Assembly: GCF_014851395.1 (NCBI RefSeq)
Contig: NW_024040707.1
Location: forward strand, 4,090,349-4,154,348
DNA: 64,000 bases
Reading direction: 5' to 3'
Origin: Micropterus salmoides
Lineage: Eukaryota > Chordata > Actinopteri > Centrarchiformes > Centrarchidae
Part shown: in pieces, positions 47,330 through 60,540 of the stretch
Layout of the letters: every line of letters begins with the position of its first letter
Position numbering within the stretch: position 1 is the first letter of the stretch
Translations under genes and position numbers: made by a program
Notes under the pieces: model-generated
The model's input: the letters and a program-made list of their open reading frames with translations, nothing else
What the model was told of the DNA's origin: nothing
Database searches by the model: none

Positions 47330-49745
47330 AACATCTTATCTTCTTGGGATTCCACGGAGTTCCCTGCGTCGGTGACGAAACTATGGGAACACCTCTGTGC
47401 GTGGCAGCGTTCGGGAGCCCGCTCTTCGGCTTTTCCCGCTCGATGTGTGAGCCAGGAGAGGCTGCAGCTGTCCTGCTCTGAGGAGCTGGATGTGCTCAGC
47501 ATTATGGAGGAGGAAAACGTCATCAGTCAGCGCCAAGCTATGACAAGCTCTTGGAGGTGATGACATGGGCAGTGGGCAAGCTCCAGCTTGATTGGCCGCA
47601 GGCTGTGCCAGACACACAGGCTGCCAGTAAGCTGGATGAGCGGCGCCGCACGCCGCCTCCACGCCGGTCTCTGCCCTTTTTCCCGGATTTGCACGAGGAG
47701 TTGTGCAAATCCTGGGGCAAGCCCTTCTCAGCAGTTTCGGTTATGCGATGCTGCCCCGGGTTGAGGATGCTGTGGCCAGCTATCTCTCGCCCGGTCTTGC
47801 GTCGTCCCTTAAAGAGCCGGCGCTGCCTACCAAGCCATGTTGCGTGACATCTTCATCTGGTGGGCAAGGCGTACAGGTTCCGGATGCTCACCATCCCCGC
47901 CATCATCAGTCACATCCAAACCGAGGATTGGTTTGTCACGATAGATCTGTGAGGCGCATATTTCCGGCGTACCAGTATCTGGTTCTTCTCTTCGGCCTAG
48001 CACTCTCTTTCCTCGCATGTTCACCAAATGCATGGATGCAGCCCTGCCCCGATGAGGCTCCAAGGCGTCCGCATACTGAACTACATCGACGACTGGCTCA
48101 TTTTGGCTCAGTTTCAGGAGTTAGCGGTTCGGCATCGAGATGTCGTCCTCGCCCACCATCAGCATTTGGGGCTGCGGCTCAACGCGAAGAAGAGCTTGCT
48201 GACGCCCGCCCAATGGACTACATTCCTAGGGGTGGTGTGGGACGACGATTTGGGCCCACCTGTCGCCTGCACGCAACGGGTCCATTTTGTCCTTGGTGAC
48301 CAGAGTGAAGCTAGGCCGCACCATCACTGTGAAACACTTTCAGACGGTGTTGGGTCTCATGGCGGCAGCGTCCAGCGTAATCCCGTCTGGCCTGCTGCAC
48401 ATGAGAGCCCTGCAGTGGTGGTTAAAATCCAAAGGATTCTCTCTGAGGGGAAATCCGTTCCGTCTGATACGGGTTATGAGCAGGTGCCTACGTTCCCTGT
48501 CAGTATGGAGGAAGCCCTGGTTCCTGTCCCAGGGTCCTGTGTTGGGAGCGTCATGTGGCCGGACAATTATTTCGACAGACGCCTCACTCGCAGGGTGTGG
48601 CGCGGTCATGGACGGCCGCTTTGCGAGAGGCTCCTGGCAGGAGCATCATTTCTCTTGGCACATAAATTGTCTGGAAATGTTGCCGGTTTTCAGAGCTCTG
48701 AGGAGTTTTCTGCCCGCTCTCTGCGGTCGCCACGTCCTTGTCAGGACCGAGAACACGGCGGTGCTGGCCTATTTGAATCACCGGGGGGGTCTGCGCTCGC
48801 GCCCGTTATGCAAGTTGGCCCATCAGATCCTCATGTGGACCCAAAAGAGACTGCTGTCCCTCAGAGCGATGTATGTCCCTGGGAACCAGAATCAGGGTGC
48901 AGTCCTGCTGTTGAGACAGGGGCTGAGGCCCGGGGAATGGAGACTCCACCCCCAGGTGGTGGAGTTATTATGCAAAAGGTTCGGCCCCATAAACGTGGAA
49001 TTGTTTGCGTCTCGAGAGACTACACACTGTCCCCTGTGGTTCTCCCTCTCGTCTCCAAATCGTTCCAGCAGGTCCCCCTCTCAGGTGGAGGGCCAGGTCT
49101 TTCACCCTTGCCCCGCCCTGTGGAGACTGTGGGTCTGGCCCCTGAGTGGACCCAGTTCCTTGAGACGGGCCTGACAGTCTAGACGCTGCTCAGCTCCAGA
49201 GCCCCATCCACAAGAAGGACGTACGGCCTGAAGTGGAACGTGTTGGCCACCTGGTGTAGAGAACGGGCATTGGACCCAGTTACCTGCCCGGTGACTATGG
49301 TACTGGAGTTCCTCCAGGACCGTTTCTCTGCTGTCCTTTCCCATCCACACTCAAAGTGTATGTGGCTGCCATGGCAGCGTTCCATGCCCCTCTGAGGGAT
49401 GGGCCTCTGGGGAGGCTTCCACTGGTAGTGTGCTTCCTCCGTGGAGCCCGAAGGATGAGACCCGTGACTCGTTCCAGGGTTCACACTTGGGACCTGGCAG
49501 TGGTTCTCGAAGCGCTGGCTGAGGCCGGGCTATGTCCCTAATGTTCCGTCCAGGTTGGCAGGGTCTACGGTGCTGCAGGCATTTCATCGCCCATCTCATG
49601 TGACGGCGGAGGACGGGAGACTTCATCTGCTCTGCTCAGTCAGAGCACTGAGTATTTTCACTCTGAGGTCCTCCCGGTGGAGGAAAGCAGACCAGTTGCT
49701 GGTGTGTTTTGGGTCCCCCAAGGCTGGGCTACTGTTGAATAAGGC
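47330..49745 (+). mobile_element. Second DIRS-type retrotransposon, damaged, no terminal repeats
   Basis: Plus-strand homologue of the element at 27880-31120. Gag-like ORF1 region 47460-47850 (R-R-S-L-P-F-F-P-D-L-H-E-E-L and E-P-A-L-P-T-K-P-C) joins directly to reverse transcriptase (47860-48240, with L-N-Y-I-D-D-W-L-I at 48070-48096, so the catalytic Asp pair is kept here). Next comes RNase H (about 48560-48900, I-S-T-D-A-S-L-A-G-C-G-A and C-L-E-M), then tyrosine-recombinase pieces (49200-49745). Frames shift several times and stops interrupt the recombinase. The inverted terminal repeats of the first element are not found here. Locally GC-rich compared with its surroundings. Confidence 0.82.
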
Positions 49746-51748
49746 CTAAATCCTAGATTGATTGGTGTTGAATAATGCCTAATTCCTGTTGAATAATGGC
49801 TAATTCCTAGATTGATTGTTAGGTTCTTTTTCTATATTTATACACCTTATTAATGGTTTGCAATATGTTATAACTACTGAGTGTTTCACTACTGAGTGTT
49901 TACTACTGAGTGTATAACTACTGAGTGTTTAAGGAGTGAGTTTAAACTCATATTTTATTCTTATATTCTGTGTGTTTATCATACATTATTCCTATACTCT
50001 GTGTATTCATGAACGTGTGCTTTTTAATGAGCCTACATGAGCAGAGAAGCTGCTCAGGCCGCGCTGGCAAAACCTAGCCAACCGTAACCCACTCATTAGA
50101 AGCAAGGCACATGCAGTAAGTCACGTACGCCAGGGCTGAGATCATCGCGAACAATCTTAGGCAGGATGGGCAGGTACAAACGATTTCCACATACTCGGGA
50201 TGCATTGAAAGAATACTGAGGCCTATTGTTGACCCTTTTCTCTCTACTCGCCTGCCAATTTAAAGGTCTTTGCGTTTGTGAGTTCTGCGTGCGCGTGTGC
50301 CTGACAACTAACTGTACATGCGTGCATATTAATCTTTGTGAGGTTCATCAATGGTGATAAATGATCCGAACGTCCCGCGAGGTGCGAACAACTCGGGGTT
50401 CCGTCTCTTCAGCAGGTGTTCCTCTGCCACTACACACTCACACACATACACACTACGCCCATACATGCACACTAACACCCCCTACCTTAAGGGTTAGGGT
50501 TGCAATTTAGTGGGGGGGTGTTTATTGTCCCTGGTGTTGCAGGTGATATCCTGCTTACTATTAATCTGATCTGTAATAGCAGCCTACACAGACGTAGATT
50601 TACACAGACATGGTACTGTTCTGTAGTCATTCTGAGGTGCCTGGGTGTGTTTACGCTCTGTGTTCCTGTTCATTGGTGGATCAAGCTGCTGCCTTAGCCT
50701 TTGTATTCACTGACTGGATATGTGTATGTCAACACACGACCCTTACCACTGACCACAGGCTTTAACATGTAACAAGTGACAAGTAACAAAGAATTATGAA
50801 AGAAGATGAGATAAAGGAGGAAATTAAAAGCATACAAGCAAACAGCCTTGTTTTGATGAAGAGTCACGTTCAGTCAGATGGTATTTAGTCTGATCAAAAC
50901 AAAATAGGTAACTCTCCTAATGTTCATTTCAAATTAATATGCAGTTGCAAGGTAAACTTTGCTATTCGAGCACACTAGTATATTATCACATTTAATTTCT
51001 ATCATAAAGCCACCCTAACAGTTTAGAGTTTTTTGTGAATGTTTGTTGTGGGATTTGAAAATAAGGGAAATAATAAGGGACACCCCCCAAATGTTCTTAT
51101 GAATTCTATAAAATTTAACATTGAATAAAAGTATTATGTTAATTTCATAGTATGGGCTATAAAGTATTGTGTTAATAATATATTACTTATAGTTAGGCCT
51201 ACTATATTCATAATTTCATATGTACTTTACCACTTGGCATAATATTCCAGTTTTTCTGGGTTGTTTTTATTCATTAAATCCTTGTGCAGGATAAACAGTG
51301 TTCTCTGGTCTCTAATTTATTATTATTTATAAGTACTAACTTGTCAATAATCAGAATCATTCATGCAGAAGAATTGCATTGTTGTTGCAGTCTTTACTCT
51401 TGCATTGTCAGTCATTTTTCCGGTTTGTTTCTGTTTGTTTTTTAAATATTGACAGTATGGGAAATTTACAAGAAAATATTTCAACAGGATAACAGCAGGA
51501 TAGAACAGTAAATTTTGGGAGAATCCCGGTAAAAACAGCAGGGATGACGGGTGTGATAAAATATCAGAAAAGACTACAAAATTTCCAACCCAGTTTGCCG
51601 GAGCCGTCTTGAAATGTTTTATTTTGTTTGACCATTTGGTGCTAAATCTAAATCTAATCTTGGCCCAAAGGACATAAATATTGAGCTTAGGCATGGAAAG
51701 TTTCTATAAACAGGTGAGACTGATTGCTGAACAGGATATGCATATGTA
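49746..51748. other. Gene-poor stretch
   Basis: No gene seen. Short direct repeats of ACTACTGAGTGTTT occur at 49870-49930. A TTAGGGTT word at 50484 is too short to be a telomere repeat. Confidence 0.45.
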
Positions 51749-51903
51749 TTTATTGATTAAAGTGAAATGAAATCAGATTTATCAATAAGTATTCCAGCAG
51801 TGATGTCATCGAGGCTTGACATCCTGGTGGAAATTACATCATCAGTGGGGAAGTGACACCCTCATGGCAGATGTGTCGGCATGTCAGCACATGGCAGGAA
51901 TTG

Positions 51904-54900
51904 TTATTGGTTCCTGGCGCAAACGAAAGATCTCCTCTGATTACACTTTTCATCGTTGACATAATCTTGTCCTGTAGACAGGTGAAAAAGAAACATTAAA
52001 ATCACTTTAGAGAAGTGCTTGCTTTTTTCTTAATGCATGTCATGTAAAAATAATAAAATGAACAGTGAAAGTTGTCAGACCACAGACAATCCGGTTTTGT
52101 GACACCTGCCAGTCTCTGTTTCCATTTTCAAGTTGCTTCAATGAAAATCACAATCAAGGACACAATCGAGTAAATGAACTATTTAATTTGTACCTCTAAA
52201 GTTCATCTCCATACAACCTTCCCCTCCACCACTGTTGTTGGGCTCTCCTTTACCCCAGTTATTGAAGACAAACTTTGAACCATCACTCCAGAGCCACACA
52301 CCATTCTGAAAGAAGAAGTTTTAAGGGTTAATTTACCATTTTTCTAGCTATGCAGATAGTGCAAACATCAGCAGTACCAGTAGTCTTCCCGCTAGGTTGA
52401 AGGTAATGCAAATGAGAAAACCTTTTATAAAAACTGTATTTTTACTTTTTACTCAAGTAGCTTTAGACGGTGTGCATTTGCCAGATATTACTGACTTACT
52501 TACTCCTTGCCAAGTCTGTCAAACTCTATTGAAGGGATGAACACCATCAAAGCTGCAGACTAACTATGTGTTTTATGACTTTGAAACGCAAACGCATGAC
52601 AACAAAATGAGGCCATATTTTTATGCGCTATTGATTTTGAGATCGAGAGAAGGTGTGCCTCACGGGTAGACTGCATTGACCTCTTTGTAAAACAGCCAAA
52701 ACAGCCAAAATATAAAAACTACACATTCATCGCCCACAATGTGTCAGGGTTTGACAATTACATAATGCTTAATTATTTCACTAAGCAGGGAATAACTCCC
52801 TGCTGTTTCCTGTTGTCCCCAACCCCCATCCCCGTTGTCTTGCAGGTGTTGTTCTTTCTCTGTGGTGTCCGTTTGTGTGGTGTTTGTGCCCCCATTTGTG
52901 TCCCCCCTGTCCGGCCCGGTGTGTTTTCTCTGTGTAGTTAATTCTTCTGCTCTATAAGGTATCTCTTGCAAACGAGATCTCAGTGAGATTACCTGATACA
53001 ATTAAGCTCATAAAAATAGGTAGACATTGGTATCAGGTCAACCATATCACACCTGCAAACCTATCATGACAGGAAAATCTCTTTTTAATGCATCTACCAA
53101 ATATAAATATGAAAAAATATTCAATTGCAGGCAACAAGAAACAACAAAAAACACTTACCTTCACTTCATCATAGCCTCCAACCCAACTTGCTTTTTGTGA
53201 GTTAGTCGCTCTTAAAATCAGATCTCTGATGAAGGCGTAATCGTCAGGAGTTTGAAGAGAGGCCAGATTTCCACCAAGAGAAGTGCAGAAGTACTGATGA
53301 GGAAGACAAGATGCAAACAGAGACAAAGACTGTTTGAATTCTCAGCTTCACTACATGGACATAATATTTAACAACACAATGATGAATCCTGTATATTTCA
53401 ATTGGGATATAAAAAAATATTTCTAATGCATTCCAAACTAGAGCTGATCTATAGGCAGAAAACTTATTTTGAAATATATTGTGATACGAGTCACAATTTT
53501 AGTGGGAATGGTGATTATGCATTTAATTTTCACTGAAAAAAGTAAAATTTATCCTGTGGTCTATGTTCAAGCAAGCATGTTCCTTCATGTCCGGAGAATA
53601 TGATTTATAGGCCGGGATGTCTCTGTAGCACCACAATACTTCATTGTAATTCTGTGACACATTTCATCTTTTTTTTTCAATTGCAGCTCCTGCAATTTCA
53701 ACAATATTTCAATTTATTGTTCAGCCCCAGTTTAAACTGTGTGAATATTATAATAAAATCTTACAAAATGCAACTTTACTTTTTGTATCAGTGCACTTGA
53801 GACTGACAGCAAATTTGTATAGCAGTTTCACACATTTTCACATCATTCTTCATGCAGCAAGCTGTTTTAAAACATATGCAACAAATACAGGGTGGCAGTT
53901 ACATCTGTTATTGTTTCAAAAAGTACCTCTGCATCAGCCCAGTCCTTTTCACTCAACTGGAACAGGAAACAGCGACGGCCAGAAGTAGTCCAACCAGAAG
54001 GGCAGGTCCCAGAGCCAGGACCTACAAAATCATTTTTAACTTATCATCACATTTAAGAAGCTGGAAAAAGTGAGTGTCTGGCATTTTGCCTGAAACATTA
54101 CTTCCATTTCCCAAAAAGTTGCCAGTTCATTTTCTTTCAATTGATGAATCAACTAATCGTCACTGCTTGATAATGCAATAATCAATTAATCTGGCTGGCA
54201 TGGTTAAGGCTGTTTTAAAACTCCTCATACTTTTGCTGAGAAGGTGACCATTTCCACCCTTACCCTGTCTTCCCCAACCACACAGTGCCAGCTATGTATT
54301 TCGAGCATTCAGCTCCATTAATATAAGAAGCACCAACCTTTAAGACTTTGCGCCTGTGGATGTAAAAAAAAAAACAGCATTAGAAATGAACACAACAACT
54401 CAGAGTTTTCCTTTTTGTAGCTTTAGACTTTGAGACTACAATGGCAGCATTTGCTATTTTTGGTAAGATCGGATTTTATTGAAAGTGGGGTATTTTATAG
54501 TTTCCCTAGGATTTTGCGGGCCTACTTTGTGATTGTTGCGGCTTGAATAATAAGACACTCTCTCTCACCACAGGCGAATGGACACACCTGAGGAGGTGCA
54601 GGACCACAGCATACAGTTTGAAGTAATTAGAACAAATAGAGTTAGCTTGAATTTCTTTAAACTTGACTTTTAGGAAAATGTGACAGCCCTAATGTCTGTG
54701 AAGTACATAGGTGAAGTTTTCTTTGAAGTCTGCTTAAAGTTTCGGTGTGTAATATTTCTGGGCATCGCTGTTTTGGAGAGGGTCCATAATCACAGAGAGA
54801 ATTAATGTGTTTCCCTTGTCAATAAACTTTATCTAATGTGTGGTTTATAATGGACTGTGGTGCAGAAATAGTGACAGTGTTTCACATTCTTGGCTTACAT

Positions 54901-55074
54901 TTTCCATGTTATCGTCAGTGGCCAAGTCACAATATATAATAATAATTAAGTAAATATAATTTATTTATCTACCTAATTTCTTGACTGGCTATTCTTAACC
55001 CTACTTACATTTGCGCCAATCCACAGCCCACTGGTCAAACAGAGGAGCCCAATGAAATGAAGATCTGAGACCAT
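51904..55074 (-). CDS. Divergent secreted C-type lectin G, EPN type
   Basis: Minus-strand coding exons in gene order: 55074-55009, 54353-54338, 54021-53927, 53293-53159, 52305-52194 and 51971-51904; 492 nt, 163 residues, canonical splice sites. Exon phases equal those of genes A-D. Microexon 3 is 16 nt instead of 22, so the frame is kept. Signal peptide 1-20. The lectin domain cysteines are at 34, 45, 62, 135, 151 and 159, W-V-G-G begins at 96, EPN is at 125-127, followed by E133 and N147-D148. The additional N-terminal cysteine of A-D is absent. AATAAA at 51749-51754 (reverse). Exon 1 ends at 55358 with a GTAAGG donor. It is probably an older paralogue with a different ligand range. Confidence 0.92.
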
Positions 55075-55357
55075 CTGTGTAAAGACATTATAGAAGTTAA
55101 TTCACAGTTCAGATGTATATACCTTTCTTATCTCTGCAGAGTTGAGAATTTATGAACAATTACACTTTTCTGATATGCAAATATTTGGGACAAGTTTTAT
55201 GGGCACTGTAAGAACTACATGCTAAGTCTGGATAAGACTGGGTAAATGCAGGCTTATTTCTATATTTATCATTGTCATATATATCTAACATTAAATATAA
55301 TCAAAAGTCTTTTTCAGTAAAGCTGGTGTTGTGGTAAGGCCAGAATTAAAACCTTAC

Positions 55358-55440
55358 CGTGATGATCAGATGAAGTTGCAGTAGCAGGTAGCAGGATGTC
55401 TTGGAAAAGGGAAACGCAGTCGTTATATACTTTTCTGGGT
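55358..55440 (-). promoter_or_regulatory. Core promoter and noncoding exon 1 of gene G
   Basis: TATATAA at 55423-55429 (reverse). Exon 1 shares CCTGCTACCTGCTACTGC and CATCTGATCATCAC with the A-D array, although the rest of the flank differs. The block is repeated at 60879-60960. Confidence 0.65.
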
Positions 55441-55739
55441 ACTTTGGTTGCACGTCATCTGGTAACAGGACACAGTCAAATTTTTTTAATTACTATTGTT
55501 TTGCTATTGCCACAGCCTTGAGTAAATGTTTAAACTTTCAGCCCAGACATATGATATATGTCTGGGCCACCTTATATTTTCCTGCTTCTCTCCCCACTGT
55601 TCTCCTGGAGTCTCATCACTACTGAGCCTTTCTATTACAAATAGTAGCACCGCACTTCTGTTTCCCAGCATTAAGTCAATTGTAAAATCTCAACTACATA
55701 CACCATCTCACAAAAGCATCTTATCAAAAAACCTGATCT

Positions 55740-56995
55740 AGATCACTACGTTCTCTTTAACTTCAGGCCTATTTCCAAACTACATTTCTCCCGAAAGTTT
55801 TGGAGAGAATAGTCCCGAACCAACTACAAACATTCCTCGACAACCATGCGATCCAGAAGAAGTTCCAGTCTGGCTTTAAACCAAGCACCTTTTAAGGGTT
55901 TTAAATGATCTCCTTTTAATGGTGGATTCAGGGAACTCTGCTGTTCTGATGCTTCTAGACCTGACTGCCGCCTTTGACACTGTGGATCACACAATCCAAT
56001 CCTTATCCTCGCATTAAACACTGTGTAGGTGTCAAAGGTATTGTCTTGAAATGGTTTCAGTCATACCTGACTGATAGGAGCTTCTCTGTTCATTTAGCTG
56101 AACACTCTTTGTCAGCTGCTCCTCTCACCTGCAGGGTCCCTCAAGGCTCTATTCTGGGCCCCATCCTTTTCTCATTGTATGTTGAAACTGGGATCCATTT
56201 TCCAGAAACATAACATCTCCTATCACTGTTTTGCTGATGATTTCCAAATCTGCTTGCCTATGAAATCCATAACAAAGGAGTCTGTGCAGCCACTGTTAGC
56301 CTGCTTAAAGGAGGTAAAAACCTGGATGGAGTTAAACTTTTTCACTCTGAATGAAAATAAAACAGAGATCATCACGTGTGAACGTTTAGACGTACTGGGT
56401 GACCCTCTTGGCACTTTGGGCCCCTTAGCCACCCAAAATCGATCCTCTATTAAAAATCTTGGTGTTATAGTCATCCATGCTTTTATTACTGTTCAGGTGG
56501 ATTATTGTAATTCATTATACATGGGTCTACATCAGAAATCTTTGTTTCTTTTCCTCCAGTTAGTCCAAAACGCAGCTTCTCGCCTTTTAACAAAAACAAA
56601 AAAGAGTGAACACATAACGCCTGTCTTGGCCTCCCTCCACTGGCTACCTGTCCGTTATAGGATAGATTTTAAGATTTCAAGAAGACTTGTTTTTAAGGCC
56701 TTAAATGGTCTGGTGCCACCTTATCTGGCCGATCTCTTATGCCACCATTCATTTAAATCGCTGCTTAAGACGCATCTTTTTTGTAGTAGCTTTTGACCTT
56801 CATTAATCCAGGTTTCTGATGTTTTAAAGTGTTGTTGTTTTGTTTCCCTGTGATTCACTTTGGTTGTAGTAATTTTTACACTTGTTATTTATGTATTTGA
56901 CATTGACCCTGTTCAGCACTTTGGTCAACTGTTGTTGTTTTTAAATGTGCTATAGAAATAAAATTGACATTGACATTGACATTAATAAAAGTGAG
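55740..56995 (+). mobile_element. LINE (L2-like) RT and 3' end
   Basis: Broken frames contain L-L-D-L-T-A-A-F-D-T-V-D-H (about 55947-55990), R-V-P-Q-G-S-I-L-G-P (about 56130-56165), C-F-A-D-D-F (about 56227-56250) and the C-terminal domain with H-W-L-P-V-R (about 56640). The tail ends in TTGACA repeats (56965-56990). It splits the first copy of the 55-63 kb tandem duplication. Confidence 0.82.
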
Positions 56996-58509
56996 TACAC
57001 CCCTCACATATTTGTAAATATTTGAATATATTTTTTCATGACATACTGTATCTGTGACATGGGTGTGGGTAAGGTGTTTGGACTTCACTGCTCCCTGGCA
57101 TAGGTCATCCAACTCTCTGCTGCAGCTCTACTGGAGATGGAGGCAAATATTCCTTCATTTGGTGTTTTAATGATGGCAGTGGAGAGGGCTGTATATTATG
57201 CTGCTTCATAATCTCCCATTGGTGTGTAATTGGGTTGACTGTGAAGGCCATAAGATATGACTCTCATCACTGTCTTACTCAAACTGGACGGTTCAGAACA
57301 TTTTCTCACTGGTTTCTCTTTGTGCAGACAGGATTAGTTTGTAGGTCCCATTTTCAGATATCTGTCTTTAGGGCTGGGAATCAACCTTCAATCGCTTTAT
57401 GGTACCAAACAAGATGTTTCCATAGCACCAAGTATCAAAAACTGTCAAGTACCAAAGGCTGGAAATGTATATGTGCTCAATTGTTACTTTTTTATCATTT
57501 TAACTTATTTAAAACATTATTTGCCAATTTTAGACTTAATTTGGATTTTAGACATAGTTCTTCAACTGCTTATGTTTGGCCAATATTAACATTTGAGGGC
57601 CAGAGGTTTGGCCTCTGACTAGAACTTGCTCTAGCATTTTATGTACAGTAACATGTCACGTAACATGTTTATATACTGTGGTGCAAAACTGTAATGTTTT
57701 GTCCCCAAAAGGTGATGTTATCTAGAACTTTTTTGATGAAAGCTGAAGCTAAATGGTGATGGATTGATAAGGGATTCTAGATTTGGATTTTTTTTTTTTA
57801 AAGCTTTTCTGCACAGCTCCAGGAGAAAAAAAACTAAATGTCTGAATGTTGTTAGAAATAGAAAATATATAGGTAATGAACTGGCAACTGCTATGTACAC
57901 CTAGCTAAAACTAATTTAGTCTAATACATCAGTCCTGCAATAAATCCTCCCTTCATGGAGGTTATACAATTCTGTTTTATTTTATTGATTTATTTCAGGT
58001 TTATTTAACAGGGAAAATGTACACTAATAATACATACATAAATGTATAATGTGCCAGAATTAGCCAAAAGGCTATTTTACATCTGCTGTCCATGGACAGA
58101 TCGTTTTGTTGAAAACATGTTAAAGTTCAGTTCACTTCTGACCTTTGTGCGATACTGTTTTCATCTTAAGCTTCACACTGAGGTTTCCTTGTATTCTGGA
58201 AACATAATACAGAATACATAATACATAATTTATACTGTGTGGACAACTGGAACATATCACATGGCAGGTAAGTTGATAAGGACCTAGCAAACATTAAACC
58301 CTTTTCACAGCTGGCAAAGTACCAATGCTTGATTGGGTACTAGGAAAGGTGTATAGGCAACATTACTAGGTGTCTGTCTTATAAAAGGGGTCTGTGTCAA
58401 AATGTATTTGTAATACCTTATGTAACTCAGCTTAGTGTCTATATTTGTTAATGTTTTCTCTTGTATGAGCTTTGAGTTTTATGTTAATTTTCTTTAATTG
58501 AACAAAGAT
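56996..58509. repeat. Tandem duplication, copy 1 (middle part)
   Basis: No gene. Matches about 61430-62690 in the same direction, with moderate divergence and indels; matching words occur at 57121/61524 and 58281/62449. Confidence 0.7.
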
Positions 58510-59300
58510 TAAACTGAAGTTCTTGTTTTGGAGCCAAGAAAGAATCATTGAAAGTCAGTGCTCAGCTTCAATCTGTAATGTTAAAAACCACAAACCAAGC
58601 CAGAAATCTTGGTGTAGTCGTGGACTCAGACCTGAATTTTAGCAGCCACATTAAGACATTTACAAAGTCAGCCTACTATCACCTGAAGAATATATCAAGG
58701 ATTAAAGGACTTCTCAAGTCCTCACTAAGACTAAAAAGGTGGATCACATCAATCCAGTTCTGAGGTCTTTACACTGGCTTCCTGTATGTCAAAGAATTGA
58801 TTTCAAAATCCTGCTGTTAGTTTATAAAGCGGTTTAGGGCTAAAATACATTTCTGATCTTCTGCTTCATTATGAACCATCTAGACCTCTCGGGTCGTCTG
58901 GGACAGGTCTGCTTTCCGTCCCCAGAGTCAAAAGTAAACAAGGAAAAGCAGCGTTCAGTTTTTATGCTCCATGTATCTGGAACAAACTCTCAGAAAACTC
59001 CAGGTCAGTTGAAACTGTCTGTTCTTTTAAATTAAGACTGAAGACTTTGCTTTTTACCACTGCCTTTAATTAAATCAAATGTAAGGCTGTAGATTAATAT
59101 CGTACACTGCACTGTGACTTTTACTCGCCTGTTTTGCCCTAATTTATTTCTATTTAACTCTTTAAAATTTATTTGATCCTGTTTTTTATTTTCTATTCCA
59201 CCCTTTTAAAAATTATATTTTAATGTGTTTTGAATTGACTTTGAAATGCCTTGTTGTTGAAATGTGCTATAGAAATAAACCAGCCTTGCCTTGATATAAA
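58510..59300 (+). mobile_element. LINE 3' fragment
   Basis: Same group as 1420-2860: V-V-D-S-D-L-N-F-S-S-H (about 58611-58650) and the usual tail with GAAATAAAC near 59270. No equivalent in the second duplication copy, so it arrived after the duplication. Confidence 0.72.
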
Positions 59301-60045
59301 TGTAAAGCACTGTACCCTGTCATCCTCACTGTGGACCAATTGTTAATTATTTCTAATGAACAATGCACAGAAAATTATGAATTATAACTGAGAAGTACTT
59401 ATTTCACAAATGGGTAGTTATTATTTTTTCAAGTGTTTGTTTGCTAAAAGCAGGAGAATCTCTGTTTAACATCTCTTGTGACTCTTAAAATAAGTGATAT
59501 TGAATATTACTTTTACAGCTTCTGTCTTCTGTCTCTGGTGTCTGTGGAGGAACATTGTTTTAAAAAATGCCTGTGTAACAGACTGCTGGGAATCAATCTG
59601 CTTCAACCTCCAGACTGTGGTTAGGAAGCAGAGTATCATATTCCTGTGTAGTCTAGTAACATATTTACTGTTCGCAGCAACCCACGTGAGGCACAAGAAA
59701 CAAGAAGAGCAACATCAACTGTACAATCTCCTCTGACTGCCTGCTTTTCACCACACTAATCTTCAGGAGCCACATGCTCAAAAACTGATATGAGAGCCAG
59801 ATTTACTGTATAGGTAAGGATATGGGGCCCATTGGCACAATTTTAGCAGAACGTTTTCAGGATGATGGCAGTACTGGAGGCATGATAAAAAAAACTCCAA
59901 GTTACAAAAGAATCTCAAGATACATGTGATGTTGTATGACATCACGCGGGAAAATATAAAGACTGTACAGTCGAAAAGACACTTGATCTCTTGAAAAGGT
60001 GACAGAATGTCTATGAAGCACATTGGTGACATTTCTTTACTCAAT

Positions 60046-60351
60046 TCACACTGATTGGCTGGTAGTATGGTTAATTCTTCTCCCTTCACATGTCAATCTG
60101 AAAACCATATCTACCAATATCAAAACCTGATTCAAGTCCTTGATTAGAAATTGAGGATGATAAATATTATTACCTGACCTGCGGTGCAATTTGATCACAT
60201 AAAAATTGGTGAAGCAGTGGGGAGGACCATCTTCATGCTTTACTACCACTTCATAGACTAAACTAGGATTTTTCCTTGTTTTACACGAAACACCCTCCAA
60301 ATCTGTATGGGTCACTACTTCCTGTTTGCACTGGTAATTACTTATATCCAA
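60046..60351 (-). other. Open stretch with exon-like limits, function unknown
   Basis: Not recognised. A minus-strand open stretch with cysteines, containing V-V-V-K-H-E-D-G-P-P-H-C-F. A TTACCAG acceptor-like site near 60331 and a TCAG/GTAATA donor-like site near 60176 would bound an exon of about 155 nt. The acceptor leaves phase 0, which fits the end of copy H exon 2, 210 bp upstream on the same strand. The pyrimidine tract is poor and no continuation was found. It could be chance, or an exon of an unrelated gene. Confidence 0.25.
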
Positions 60352-60359
60352 AAACTCAA

Positions 60360-60498
60360 GGGTTTAATATCCATCCATCCATCCATCGTCAACCGCTTAT
60401 CCTGCGTACAGGGTCGCGGGGGGGCTGGAGCCAATCCCAGCTGACGTCGGGCGCAAGGCGGGGTACACCCTGGACAGGTCGCCAGTAGGGTTTAATAT
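60360..60498 (-). mobile_element. Short RTE-type LINE tail insertion with target-site duplication
   Basis: A 117-bp, strongly 5'-truncated copy of the GATG-tailed LINE end (60371-60487), flanked by the perfect 11-bp direct repeat GGGTTTAATAT at 60360-60370 and 60488-60498. The minus-strand orientation puts the GATG repeat at the left. The perfect repeat suggests a fairly recent insertion. Confidence 0.88.
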
Positions 60499-60540
60499 AG
60501 CTGTTATAAATAAAACAAATGTATTAAAAACTCCACTTGC

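Noticed and set aside
50478..50497. TTAGGGTT as an interstitial telomere repeat
   Set aside because: Only about two units; expected by chance.
57121..57260. C-F-N-D-G-rich frame (also 61464-61793) as a lectin exon
   Set aside because: The G-G-x-E-G-C likeness to lectin exon 6 is superficial; there are no matching splice sites or further motifs, and both copies lie in duplicated flank.
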